Source: Actinokineospora bangkokensis
GTDB lineage: Bacteria > Actinomycetota > Actinomycetes > Mycobacteriales > Pseudonocardiaceae
Length of the DNA: 60,732 bases
Direction of reading: 5' to 3'
Assembly: GCF_001940455.1 (NCBI RefSeq)
Contig: NZ_MKQR01000028.1
Span: 40,823 to 101,554, forward strand
Part shown: positions 46,688 to 54,918 of the stretch, piece after piece
Position numbering within the stretch: the stretch's first letter is position 1
How the letters are laid out: the number at the start of each line of letters is the position of its first letter
Position numbers and translations under genes: made by a program
The notes under the pieces: generated by a model
What the model saw: only the letters and a program-made list of their open reading frames with translations
Databases searched by the model: none
What the model was told of the DNA's origin: nothing

Positions 46688-47875
46688 GTGTCGGTCTGGT
46701 CCCAGGTCGTCGGCCAGCCCGACGCCGTCGCGGTGCTGACCACCGCCGCCTCCGCCGCCCGCGGCCTGGTCGAGGGCACCGGCGGCGCGGGCATGACCCA
46801 CGCGTGGCTGTTCACCGGCCCGCCCGGGTCCGGCCGCTCCACCGCCGCCCGCGCCTTCGCCGCCGCCCTGCAGTGCACCACCCCGGGCGAGCCGGGCTGC
46901 GGGGAGTGCCAGGGCTGCCACACCGCCCTGTCCGGCACCCACGCCGACGTGCGCCTGGTGGTGCCCGAGGGGCTGTCCATCTCGGTCGCGGAGATGCGCG
47001 CCCTGGTGCAGACCTCCGCCCGGCGCCCCACCGGCGGCCGCTGGCAGGTCGTGATCATCGCCGACGCCGACCGGCTCACCGAGGGCGCGGCGAACGCGCT
47101 GCTCAAGGCCGTCGAGGAACCCCCGGAGCGGACGGTGTTCCTGCTCTGCGCCCCGTCGGACCACCCGGACGACGTGTCGGTCACCATCCGCTCGCGCTGC
47201 CGCGCCATCGGCCTGCGCACCCCCTCGGCGGCCGCCATCGCGGAGGTGCTGCGCCTGCGCGACGGCGTGGACGCCGAGACCGCGGAGTGGGCGGCCTCGG
47301 TGTCCGGCGGCCACGTCGGCCGCGCCCGGCGCCTGGCCACCGACGACGCCGCCCGCGCCCGCCGGGCCAAGGTGCTGCGCATCCCGCTCAACCTGCGCAG
47401 GCTCTCCGACGTCTTCGACGCCGCCGACGACCTGGTCAAGGCCGCCGAGACCGACGCGGTCGAGGTCAGCGGCACCCGCGACGAGGCGGAGAAGGAGGCG
47501 CTCAAGACCGCGCTGGGCCACGGCGGCACCGGCAAGGGCGCCGCGACGGCCACCCGCGGCAGCGCCGGCGCCATCAAGGAGCTGGAGAAGCGGCAGAAGT
47601 CCCGCGCCACCCGGACGCAGCGCGACGCGCTGGACCTCGCACTGGTCGACCTGGCGGGGTTCTACCGGGACGTGCTGGTGACGCACGCGGGCGCCGCGGT
47701 GGACCTCAACCACCCGGACCAGGCCGAGGGGGCGGCCCAGGCGGCGCGGTCGTGGACCCCGGAGTCGACGCTGCGGCGGCTGGAGGCGGTGCTGGCGTGC
47801 CGGGAGGCGCTGGAGCAGAACGTCAAGCCGCGGATCGCTGTCGAGGCGATGATCACGGCGCTGCACTTCGGGTGA
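46688..47875 (+). CDS. holB: DNA polymerase III delta-prime subunit
   Basis: A 395-residue AAA+ clamp-loader subunit. The P-loop-like segment is FTGPPGSGRSTAARAF, with Arg for the Walker Lys, fitting a non-hydrolysing delta-prime. A zinc module CGECQGCHTA, IIADADRLTEGAANALLKAVEEPP and the SRC motif in IRSRCRAIGL follow. The C-terminal third is helical with a Lys/Glu-rich insert near residues 255-300. The start is GTG 46688, coupled to the upstream fusion gene. Positional match: Rv3644c. Confidence 0.93.
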   Translation: MSVWSQVVGQPDAVAVLTTAASAARGLVEGTGGAGMTHAWLFTGPPGSGRSTAARAFAAALQCTTPGEPGCGECQGCHTALSGTHADVRLVVPEGLSISVAEMRALVQTSARRPTGGRWQVVIIADADRLTEGAANALLKAVEEPPERTVFLLCAPSDHPDDVSVTIRSRCRAIGLRTPSAAAIAEVLRLRDGVDAETAEWAASVSGGHVGRARRLATDDAARARRAKVLRIPLNLRRLSDVFDAADDLVKAAETDAVEVSGTRDEAEKEALKTALGHGGTGKGAATATRGSAGAIKELEKRQKSRATRTQRDALDLALVDLAGFYRDVLVTHAGAAVDLNHPDQAEGAAQAARSWTPESTLRRLEAVLACREALEQNVKPRIAVEAMITALHFG

Positions 47876-47952
47876 GCGCTGGGCTTGCTTGTCTCGCCTC
47901 GCCTTCGGCTTCGGGGGTTGGAAGATCAAAAGAGCCGGTCGTTTGGTGGCTG

Positions 47953-48098
47953 GCTCGATGCGGTGGTCTTGTCTGGCCGGGGCCCCTGCGGCGATCATGT
48001 GCTCGGGGTGGGGAAAAGGTGAGGCCTTCGGCCCCACCCCCCGGCCGTGGGTAGCACATGATCGCCCACCCCAGCCAAACAAGACCACCGCATCGAGC
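47953..48098. repeat. Nested 146-bp palindrome downstream of holB
   Basis: Two perfect stems are nested: a 20-bp outer stem (47953-47972 with 48079-48098; core GATGCGGTGGTCTTGT) and a 14-bp inner stem (GGCGATCATGTGCT at 47990-48003 with its complement at 48053-48066). Further GGTGGGG/CCCCACC and GGCC-TTC-GGCC pairing lies in the middle. It resembles neither the A/B repeats nor the MITE-like element. It could be a folded RNA or a mobile-element remnant. Confidence 0.7.
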
Positions 48099-48373
48099 AG
48101 GGGCGTAGCCGGGCTTCCTGCTGTGAGGGTGGTTGCGTTGTGGGGAAAGCGTGGCGGGAGCTTGAGTTCCGGGGTTGTCCACAGCCTGCTGGGTTGTCCA
48201 CAGAATCTGCGCAGGGGTCGAGTTTCGTTGCCCTGCGCGGGTAGCGTTGAAAACAGGGGTCCCCTTGCCCGGGGTACTCCTGCGGCAGCTTGTGGGGATT
48301 GGCGGGTGGTCTGGCGGCAGGGGGGCGTTGCGGGCGAGGCAAAGGGCGCGGGTGGTGTGTGGGGAAGGGACAG
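48099..48373. promoter_or_regulatory. Intergenic region with two DnaA boxes
   Basis: Perfect TTGTCCACA boxes are at 48175-48183 and 48194-48202, in the same orientation 19 bp apart, each within GGGTTGTCCACAG. No gene is supported in this stretch between holB and map. Confidence 0.5.
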
Positions 48374-49156
48374 TCAGGGGGCGAGTTCGTCCTCGCGGCG
48401 GGTGAGGACCAGGGGGGCGTCCTCGGTGATGGCGATGGTGTGTTCGGAGTGGGCGGTGCGGGAGCCGTCGGCGGAGCGGATGGTCCAGCCGTCGGGGTCG
48501 TAGACGATCTTGTTGGTGGTGCGGGCGAACCAGGGTTCGACGGCGAGGGTGAGGCCGGGGCGGAGCTTGAGGCCGCGGCCGGGGGTGCCGTCGTTGGAGA
48601 CATGGGGGTCCTCGTGCATGGTGCGGCCGATGCCGTGGCCGCCGAACTCCAGGTTGACCGGGTAGCCGTGGGCGCGGGCGACGGCGCCGATGGCGGCGGA
48701 GAGGTCGCCCAGGCGGTTGCCGGGGCGGGCGATGGCGATGGCGGCGGCCAGGGCTTCCTCGGTGGCGCGGACGATGCGCAGGTCCTCCTCGGCGGCGGTG
48801 CCGACGATGACCGTGCGGGCGGAGTCCGCCACCCAGCCGTCGATGCCGACGGCGAGGTCCGCGGTCAGGACGTCGCCGTCGCGGAGGGTGTAGTCGTGGG
48901 GCAGGCCGTGCAGGACGGCGTCGTTGACCGACAGGCAGATGACGTTGCGGAAGGGACCGTCGCCGAAGGACGGGGCGTAGTCCCAGTAGCAGGACTCGGC
49001 GCCGCGGTCCTTGATCATGCCGCGCACGTGCTGCTCCAGGTCGAGCAGGTTGACCCCGACGTCGGCGAGGCGGGCGACCTCGGTGAGCACCTCGGCGACG
49101 AAGCGCCCGGCGACGGCCATCCGCTCGACCTCGGCGGGTGTCTTCAACTCGATCAC
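48374..49156 (-). CDS. map: Methionine aminopeptidase, type I
   Basis: A 260-residue metallopeptidase that removes N-terminal Met. The pita-bread metal ligands are all visible: two Asp in DLAVGIDGWVADSAR, His in GGHGIGRTMHEDP, Glu in AVEPWF and Glu in SEHTIAI. The start is GTG 49156 with GAGG five bases upstream, which avoids translating through the palindromic operator at 49180-49197. It is not in the ribosomal-protein context of the housekeeping map, so it may be a second copy. Two identical inverted operators upstream suggest specific regulation. Confidence 0.92.
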   Translation of the reverse strand: MIELKTPAEVERMAVAGRFVAEVLTEVARLADVGVNLLDLEQHVRGMIKDRGAESCYWDYAPSFGDGPFRNVICLSVNDAVLHGLPHDYTLRDGDVLTADLAVGIDGWVADSARTVIVGTAAEEDLRIVRATEEALAAAIAIARPGNRLGDLSAAIGAVARAHGYPVNLEFGGHGIGRTMHEDPHVSNDGTPGRGLKLRPGLTLAVEPWFARTTNKIVYDPDGWTIRSADGSRTAHSEHTIAITEDAPLVLTRREDELAP

Positions 49157-49179
49157 GGCGACCTCGCGTCCTCGTAGCA

Positions 49180-49233
49180 CCGGTATTCCTATACCGGGGA
49201 GACGGTAGCACGGCGCCGGTATAGGAATACCGG
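49180..49233. promoter_or_regulatory. Twin palindromic operators upstream of map
   Basis: CCGGTAT-TCCT-ATACCGG at 49180-49197 and its exact reverse complement CCGGTAT-AGGA-ATACCGG at 49216-49233 form two 18-bp sites with centres 36 bp apart, ahead of the map start. Two perfect copies of one palindrome strongly suggest repressor or activator binding. Confidence 0.75.
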
Positions 49234-49289
49234 CCCTCGACGCGGGCGGGGGCCGGGGGTCGTGTGACCCCCGGCCCCCGCGGTGCGGA

Positions 49290-50900
49290 CTACTTCGAGG
49301 TGCGGCGGCGGGTCGGCAGCGCGGCCACCAGCACCACGCCGACCAGCAGCATCCCCGTGCCCACCCAGAACATCGGGACGGCCTGGTAGGCGGCGTTGGT
49401 GTAGGCCAGCGGCGGGGTGCCCGCCGAGCCCTGCGGGGCCGGGGCGGGCGGGGTCTGCGGGGTCGAGGCCGCCGCGCACACCACGCCGCCCTCCGGCGCG
49501 TACGCCCTGGCGACCTGCTCGCCCAGCGACACCTGCGCCAGCGCCGAGGGCAGGTTCGGCAGGCCCAGCGCCTGCGTGGGCAGCACCTGCACGTCGAGCA
49601 TGCGCGCGGTCGCGCCCAGCTGGTAGCCCTTGAACGGCTGCGCGGCGGCGGCCCCGGTCTGGTTCAGGCCCGCGACCGAGAGCCGCAGCAGGCCCAGGTC
49701 GAGCTTCTGCAAGCCCTTGGCCAGCGCGTCCTGCAGCGGGGAGCCGTCGGCCAGCAGGCCGCCGATGATCGGCAGGTCGCTCAGGCCCGGGATGGCCGTG
49801 GCGCTGGGCAGCGGCAGGCTGATCGGCACGTCGAAGGTGGGGTTGGCCGCGTCGAGCCTGCCCAGGCTCTTGCCGCCCTGCACGACCTCCAGCACCGGGG
49901 CGGTGTACTCGACCTTGGAGGTCGCGGCGTCACCGGTGGAGGTCACCGTCAGCGTCGGCTGGCTCACCACGTTGATCGAGATCTCGAACGGCGTGCCCGA
50001 GAGCAGCTTCACCGCCGCCACCTGGAGGGTGGAGGTGGACTGCACGGCCTTGTTCGCCGAGCCGGGGATGTCGACCAGCTTCACCGTCGAGTGCGCCGAG
50101 AGCGTGTCGGGCAGGCTCAGCACCGACCCGCCGCTGGTGCTGCCCTGCCCGCCGAGGATGCCGCCCAGCGTGCTCAGCGGGCCAGCCAGCTTCTTGAGCT
50201 GGTCGATGACGGCGTTGTTCGTGGCGCTGTCGAGCCCGGGGGCGTTGAACACCCCGGTCAGGTCGGTGGTGCTCGGCAGCGTCGGGATGGCGTTGAGCGC
50301 CGAGATGCTGGCGATGCTGGTGGTCGCGTCCGAGATCGTCCCCACGCACGGCCCGAGGGTGTCGCTCCACTGCGCGTGCGCCGACCCGTTCAGCAGCCCG
50401 ACCTTGAGCAGCGTGTCCAGCGGGGTCGACGGCGGCGTGATCCCGCCGACCACCGGGTTGGGGTTGTTCGGCGGCGCGGTCTGCGCCAGCGACCCGGGCG
50501 CCTGCGGGCTGGCCCCCTGCACCGCGATCCCCCCGGGCGCCGCCTGCGCGATCGACTTCTCGTAGGACAGGTACGCCTCGGAGTTCGCCTGCGCGGTCGC
50601 CAGCCCGAACCCCAGCTCCACCGCCGACTGCTTCGGCAGCTTGTCCTCCGCCCCCGGGATGATCGAGCTGGTCGGGGTGGAGTTCGGCAGGACCCGGATC
50701 ACCGCCAACCCCGTCCCGGCGTCGCCCACCGCGTGCCCGCTGGGCTGCGGCTGGGCGGGCGAGGACGCGGGCGGCCCCGACGGGTCCACCGGTGCGGGCA
50801 CCGGCGTCGTCTCCACCTGCGCGGCCGCGGGCAGCGCGCTCAGCGCCAACACCGACGCGGCCACCGGCAACGCCAGAACCACGGGCAGTCGTCGACGCAT
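49290..50900 (-). CDS. Secreted, C-terminally anchored surface protein of unknown function
   Basis: A 536-residue protein starting at ATG 50900 with GGAGGAGG upstream. A signal peptide (MRRRLPVVLALPVAASVLALSALPAAAQ) and a Pro/Ser-rich linker lead into a long extracellular region of alternating Ala/Gly/Leu/Thr-rich sequence. A C-terminal Pro/Ala spacer, one membrane helix (VPMFWVGTGMLLVGVVLVAAL) and PTRRRTSK end the protein. No LPxTG is seen, so it is anchored by the helix. Two mature Cys are present. I do not recognise a family. Confidence 0.8.
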   Translation of the reverse strand: MRRRLPVVLALPVAASVLALSALPAAAQVETTPVPAPVDPSGPPASSPAQPQPSGHAVGDAGTGLAVIRVLPNSTPTSSIIPGAEDKLPKQSAVELGFGLATAQANSEAYLSYEKSIAQAAPGGIAVQGASPQAPGSLAQTAPPNNPNPVVGGITPPSTPLDTLLKVGLLNGSAHAQWSDTLGPCVGTISDATTSIASISALNAIPTLPSTTDLTGVFNAPGLDSATNNAVIDQLKKLAGPLSTLGGILGGQGSTSGGSVLSLPDTLSAHSTVKLVDIPGSANKAVQSTSTLQVAAVKLLSGTPFEISINVVSQPTLTVTSTGDAATSKVEYTAPVLEVVQGGKSLGRLDAANPTFDVPISLPLPSATAIPGLSDLPIIGGLLADGSPLQDALAKGLQKLDLGLLRLSVAGLNQTGAAAAQPFKGYQLGATARMLDVQVLPTQALGLPNLPSALAQVSLGEQVARAYAPEGGVVCAAASTPQTPPAPAPQGSAGTPPLAYTNAAYQAVPMFWVGTGMLLVGVVLVAALPTRRRTSK

Positions 50901-51003
50901 GGTCCGGAACCTCCTCCGAGCGTGCAGCAGTGCATCACCGTTTCCACGGGTGCCTGTGCGGTAAACGACGCAGACCCCTGGTGGTGACGCCAGGGGACCC
51001 CGC

Positions 51004-51009
51004 TATAGT
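51004..51009 (+). promoter_or_regulatory. -10 box of the tRNA-Thr gene
   Basis: TATAGT lies 11 bp before the tRNA 5' end. The -35 region is weak (TGGTGA near 50982). Confidence 0.5.
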
Positions 51010-51020
51010 GGGCCACGCAC

Positions 51021-51094
51021 GCCGCCTTAGCTCAGTCGGCCAGAGCGATTCACTCGTAATGAATAGGTCAAGGGTTCGATTCCCTTAGGCGGCT
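51021..51094 (+). tRNA. tRNA-Thr (CGT anticodon)
   Basis: A 74-nt cloverleaf. The acceptor GCCGCCT pairs with AGGCGGC, discriminator T. D-arm TAGCTCAGTCGG, anticodon stem ATTCA/TGAAT with loop CTCGTAA (anticodon CGT, reads ACG), T-arm GGGTTCGATTCCC. CCA is not encoded. A terminator hairpin follows. Confidence 0.97.
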
Positions 51095-51100
51095 CGCAGG

Positions 51101-51136
51101 TCAGGCCCCCTCCACCAGCAGGTGGAGGGGGCCTGA
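51101..51136 (+). terminator. Terminator after tRNA-Thr
   Basis: A perfect 16-bp stem (TCAGGCCCCCTCCACC with its complement at 51121-51136) and an AGCA loop, six bases after the tRNA. Confidence 0.85.
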
Positions 51137-51291
51137 CCCGTTCCCGGCCCGCACCGCTCTCACCCTCTCCCTCCCGTGTCAGCCCTGTGATGCAGCTCAT
51201 GGCCGTACGCGGTCCGCCCTCCCGGGTGGAACACCGGATCGGTGAAACAGCGGTGCTTGCCCGGGACGCGTCCAGGTGATCACCTGGAGGG

Positions 51292-52128
51292 GTGACGTCG
51301 CCGGGAGCCGTGCTCGACTGGATGGGGAACCTGCGCCCGAACCGGGGCGCCCTGCACAAGCCGCTGGCGGTGCTGTGGGTGCTCGGGCGGGTGGCGGCGG
51401 GGCAGCGGTGGGTGCGCTGGCGCGAGTTCGGGCCCGCCGTGGACGAGCTGCTGCGGGTGTACGCCTCCGCGACCTCCAAGCCGACGTCCTACTACCCGTT
51501 CTGGCACCTGAGCAGCGGGGGCTTCTGGGAGCTGCGGGCCTCGTACACGTCTGCGCCCACCAGGACCGCGCTGGACGCGGACGACCCGGAGGCGGGGTTC
51601 ACCGACGGGGCGTACTCGGTCCTCTCCGACCCGGCGCACCGGGCGCGGGCGGTGGCGATCGTGCGGCGCACCTACCTGGCGGCGGTGGCGGCGGACGCGA
51701 TCGTGGACGCCGTGGGGCTCACCGGGTGCGGGACGGCGGCGGGTGTCCCCCGGAAGTTGGTCACCCGGCAGGAGGTCCAGCGCAACGCCGCGAACAAGCG
51801 CCGGATCAGTGACCTGTACGACGACCGGTGCCAGGTGTGCGGGACGCGGCTGGACCTGCTCGGGCGCGGCTACAGCGAGGCCGCGCACATCCGGGGGCTC
51901 GGCGCCCCGCACGACGGCGAGGACGCGGTGGAGAACATGCTCTGCCTCTGCCCGAACTGCCACACCCGCTTCGACGGGTTCGCCCTCGCCATCGACGAAG
52001 AGCTGTTCATCCACGAGGTCACCGCCGCGGGCGAGGGTCCGGCCGTCGGCAAGCTGACCGTGGCGGCTGACCACAAGATCGACGTGAGGCACCTGGACTA
52101 CCACCGCCGGTTCCTCGCGCGGAGTTAG
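51292..52128 (+). CDS. Sulfur-binding-domain-like + HNH endonuclease (putative phosphorothioate-DNA-dependent restriction enzyme)
   Basis: A 278-residue protein. The N-terminal half (HKPLAVLWVLGRVAAGQ ... SYYPFWHLSSGGFWEL) resembles the sulfur-binding domain of ScoMcrA/SprMcrA enzymes, which recognise phosphorothioate DNA. The C-terminal HNH nuclease has CQVCG, the catalytic SEAAHIRGLG, NMLCLCPNCHTRFD and two zinc-binding CxxC pairs. The expected role is type IV restriction of incoming sulfur-modified DNA. No dnd genes are in the window, consistent with a cell that rejects rather than makes such DNA. The start GTG 51292 sits directly against GGAGG; GTG 51310 is an alternative. Confidence 0.85.
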   Translation: MTSPGAVLDWMGNLRPNRGALHKPLAVLWVLGRVAAGQRWVRWREFGPAVDELLRVYASATSKPTSYYPFWHLSSGGFWELRASYTSAPTRTALDADDPEAGFTDGAYSVLSDPAHRARAVAIVRRTYLAAVAADAIVDAVGLTGCGTAAGVPRKLVTRQEVQRNAANKRRISDLYDDRCQVCGTRLDLLGRGYSEAAHIRGLGAPHDGEDAVENMLCLCPNCHTRFDGFALAIDEELFIHEVTAAGEGPAVGKLTVAADHKIDVRHLDYHRRFLARS

Positions 52129-52360
52129 GCGATCGCCGCCGGGTACTGGCGGGTCCCACCGGGGCAGCCGGGACAGGGTGGTGCGGACGGCGGTCGAAGG
52201 CGGACTGGTCCGCGAGATCCACGGGATGCCCAGGTGTGGGGCAGGGCGCGGCCGCCGCACAGCGCGGTCCAGGCGTCGGCCATGACGCGCCAGGTCAGCG
52301 AGGCCGGCCCCAGCGGGGCGAGCGCACCTCCCGGTGCAGCACGCCCCGCCCCCGCGCGGG
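52129..52360. other. Intergenic between convergent genes
   Basis: About 230 bp between the HNH gene and the kinase stop. I see no gene. A GC-rich imperfect stem (CCGCGCGGG region near 52355) may act in termination. Confidence 0.35.
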
Positions 52361-54091
52361 TCAGGCGCGGGCCGCCAGCTTGGTGGTGACCACGAGCAGC
52401 AAGGCCGCCGCCGCGCCCGCGGCAGCCGATGCGATGCCCACCCCCGTCGACGGCTCGTGGCCCAGCAGCGCCGACAGCAGCGACCACACCGACGCGCCCA
52501 GCAGTGCTCCCAGCGGCACCGCCGCCACGGGTGCCGACGGCCGCCGGTGGCTGCGGCGCAGCGCGCGCATCAGCGACTCCACCGAGGCCAGCGCGAACAG
52601 CCCGAGCAGCAGCGCGCCGCCGCCGAGGGCGCTGGCCAGCGGGTGCTGCGGCGTGCGGAGCGTGAACTCCTGCGCCGCCGCGCCGCCCACCCGCAGCGAC
52701 CCGGTCGCCGCGCCGCCGACGAGCCAGCGCATGACGGCCTGGGGTTCGACGCGGGCGGTGAAGGCGCCGTCCGCCGCCGGGGTCATCGGCACCTGCACGG
52801 TGCCCAGGGGGATCGCCGCCGAGCGCAGCTCGAACGCCAGGACGAACGGCGCGGGGGAGCCCGCGTTGCCGCTCACCGTGAACGGCTTGCTCAGGTCGAC
52901 CGGCACCGCCCCCGACACCGGTTTGCCGTCGAGCAGCAGCCCGGTCCCCGCGTCGGGGTGGGCCAGGGCGGCGGGGGCCGTCAGCGGCAGCACGACGAGC
53001 GCCACCAGCGCGAGCAGCGCGAGCAGGCCCGCCACCAGCGCCGGGACCCGCGACGGTGCGGCCGGGGCCCGCTCGGCCAGCACCTCGTGCGCCGGGCGCA
53101 GCTCGTCCGGCCGGATGAGCCGCGTGCGCTCGGGTTCGGTGGCCGCGCGCACCGGGCGGGTCGCGATGGTGGGGACCTCCGGGGCGCTGGCCGAGGCGAT
53201 CGCGCCCAGCACCCGCGGGCCCAGGTGCACCGGAACCCGCGACCGCTCCACCCAGCCCGCGCCGAACACCGACGTCGCCGCCGCGCCCAGCTCCACCGCG
53301 AAGGTCTCCGCGTCCGGGTAGCGGTCGCGCGGCTCCCTGGCCACGCTGCGCATCACCACCGCGGCGAGCCGGGCGGGCACCCCGCGCAGCGGGGCGGGCT
53401 CGCCGAAGGCGCGCTGGCGGAGCAGGGCGACGGCGCCCTGGCTGCGGTCGAAGGGCAGCTCCCCGCAGAGCAGCTCGTAGAGGACGGTGCCCGCCGAGTA
53501 CACGTCGGCCGCGGGCGAGAGCGGGTTGCCCAGCGCCTGCTCCGGGGCGAGGTAGGCGGGGGTGCCGAGGACGTCGCCGGAGTTGGTCATCATCGTGGCG
53601 CCCTCGCTGACCACCTGGGCGATGCCGAAGTCGGCCACCTTCACCACGCCCGCGGCGGTGAACAGCAGGTTCTTCGGCTTGACGTCCAGGTGCAGCACCC
53701 CGGCGCCGTGCGCGGCGTGCAGGCCGGCGAGCGTCGCCAGCGCGATCGCGCACGACTGCTCGCCGGTGAGCCCGCGGCCGCGGAAGGCGTCGTGCACCGT
53801 GCCGCCGTCGAGCTTCTCCATCACCAGCAGGTTGTCCGCGCCGGTCTGCACGTAGTCGTAGACCGGCACGACGTGCGGGTGGTCCAGGCTGGCCAGCACC
53901 CTGGCCTCCCGGTCGAACCGCTCGTTGACGTCGGGGTCCCCGGCCACCTGCGCCGGGAGCCGCTTGATCGCGACCTGCCTGCCGAGGGAGCGGTGCACGC
54001 CTGCGAACACCACGCCCATGCCGCCGGAGCCGATCTCGACCCCGACCTCGTACTGGGGCAGCGCGGCGGCCAGCCCTGGGGAAGCGGTCAC
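52361..54091 (-). CDS. Membrane Ser/Thr protein kinase with C-terminal membrane/extracellular region
   Basis: A 576-residue Hanks-type kinase. Gly-rich loop IGSGGMGVVF (20-29), catalytic Lys43 in VAIKRL, HLDVKPKN at 134-141 where the usual HRD Arg is Leu (non-RD kinase), DFG at 154-156 and APEQA. The kinase domain ends near 265. A linker, a membrane helix near residue 350, an extracellular beta-rich domain of about 120 residues and two or more C-terminal helices follow. The start is GTG 54091, overlapping the upstream gene's TGA. It is probably co-transcribed with the Ig-like membrane protein. Confidence 0.9.
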   Translation of the reverse strand: MTASPGLAAALPQYEVGVEIGSGGMGVVFAGVHRSLGRQVAIKRLPAQVAGDPDVNERFDREARVLASLDHPHVVPVYDYVQTGADNLLVMEKLDGGTVHDAFRGRGLTGEQSCAIALATLAGLHAAHGAGVLHLDVKPKNLLFTAAGVVKVADFGIAQVVSEGATMMTNSGDVLGTPAYLAPEQALGNPLSPAADVYSAGTVLYELLCGELPFDRSQGAVALLRQRAFGEPAPLRGVPARLAAVVMRSVAREPRDRYPDAETFAVELGAAATSVFGAGWVERSRVPVHLGPRVLGAIASASAPEVPTIATRPVRAATEPERTRLIRPDELRPAHEVLAERAPAAPSRVPALVAGLLALLALVALVVLPLTAPAALAHPDAGTGLLLDGKPVSGAVPVDLSKPFTVSGNAGSPAPFVLAFELRSAAIPLGTVQVPMTPAADGAFTARVEPQAVMRWLVGGAATGSLRVGGAAAQEFTLRTPQHPLASALGGGALLLGLFALASVESLMRALRRSHRRPSAPVAAVPLGALLGASVWSLLSALLGHEPSTGVGIASAAAGAAAALLLVVTTKLAARA

Positions 54092-54879
54092 GACACCACC
54101 CGCTGCGTGCTCAGCGCGACGGTCTCGCCGTCGTCGACGACCGGCGGCTCCGGTTCGGCGGTGGGGTGCGGGGTGGAGAAGCCCAGCAGCAGCGCGATCG
54201 CCGCCGCGGCCAGCACGACCGGGATCTCCACCGCGGGCTCCGGCGCCACCAGCCGCAGCACCGACAGCGTCACCACGGCCACCAGGCCGGTGCCGACGCC
54301 CGCGGGCAGGAAGCGCAGCGCGCGCCGGAAGCGGTTGGGGGACACGCGGTGCCGGGCGAGGGCCAGCAGCGCCCCGGCCCACAGCGCGGCGGTCAGCGCC
54401 AGCAGCGCGAGGCCGAACACCCCGTAGACCGACCACAGCGACCCGCGCACGTCCACCACGGTGTCCGCGGCCGCGACCACCTCGCGGTCGTCGTCGAGCA
54501 GTTCGACGCTGGTGGGCAGCAGCCCGATCGCCTGCCCGTCGAGGTCGCGCACGTCCAGCGGGAACGCCCGGGTCTCCTCGCCGCCGGGCGCCACCTCGAA
54601 CGGCACCGTCGTGTCGTAGGCGAAGAAGGTGAGCGCCAGCGATTCCCCGGACACCCGCACGAGCCGCACCTTCGCGGTTTCCCGACCCGAATTGCGCACC
54701 CGGACTTCCACTTCCACTGGTCTGCCCGGGTCGAACTCCACCGTCCGGCCCGCCACGTCCTGCCCGTCCACCGCCACCACGACCTGCACGGGATCATCCG
54801 ATCCTTGGGCGGCGGCGGGCGCGGCGGCCGTGCAGAGAGCCGTTACGAGGGCGAGCGCTGTGCCGATAACACGTCGCAT
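54088..54879 (-). CDS. Membrane protein with extracellular Ig-like domain, kinase partner
   Basis: A 263-residue protein. A signal peptide (MRRVIGTALALVTALCTAAAPAAAQ) is followed by an extracellular beta-sandwich-like domain (about 30-145; VEVEVRVRNSGRETAKVRLVRVSG), a membrane helix at about 150-172, a short basic loop, further helices at about 190-235 and an acidic tail. Its TGA overlaps the kinase GTG start, so it is probably a translationally coupled sensory partner. Function unknown otherwise. Confidence 0.8.
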   Translation of the reverse strand: MRRVIGTALALVTALCTAAAPAAAQGSDDPVQVVVAVDGQDVAGRTVEFDPGRPVEVEVRVRNSGRETAKVRLVRVSGESLALTFFAYDTTVPFEVAPGGEETRAFPLDVRDLDGQAIGLLPTSVELLDDDREVVAAADTVVDVRGSLWSVYGVFGLALLALTAALWAGALLALARHRVSPNRFRRALRFLPAGVGTGLVAVVTLSVLRLVAPEPAVEIPVVLAAAAIALLLGFSTPHPTAEPEPPVVDDGETVALSTQRVVS

Positions 54880-54918
54880 GGAGGAACTCCGGTTCGAGGC
54901 GGGCCAGGAAAGGTCGTC

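Noticed and set aside
47889..48503. 204-codon frame across the nested palindrome after holB
   Set aside because: It reads through both palindrome arms and antisense to map, with low-complexity translation.
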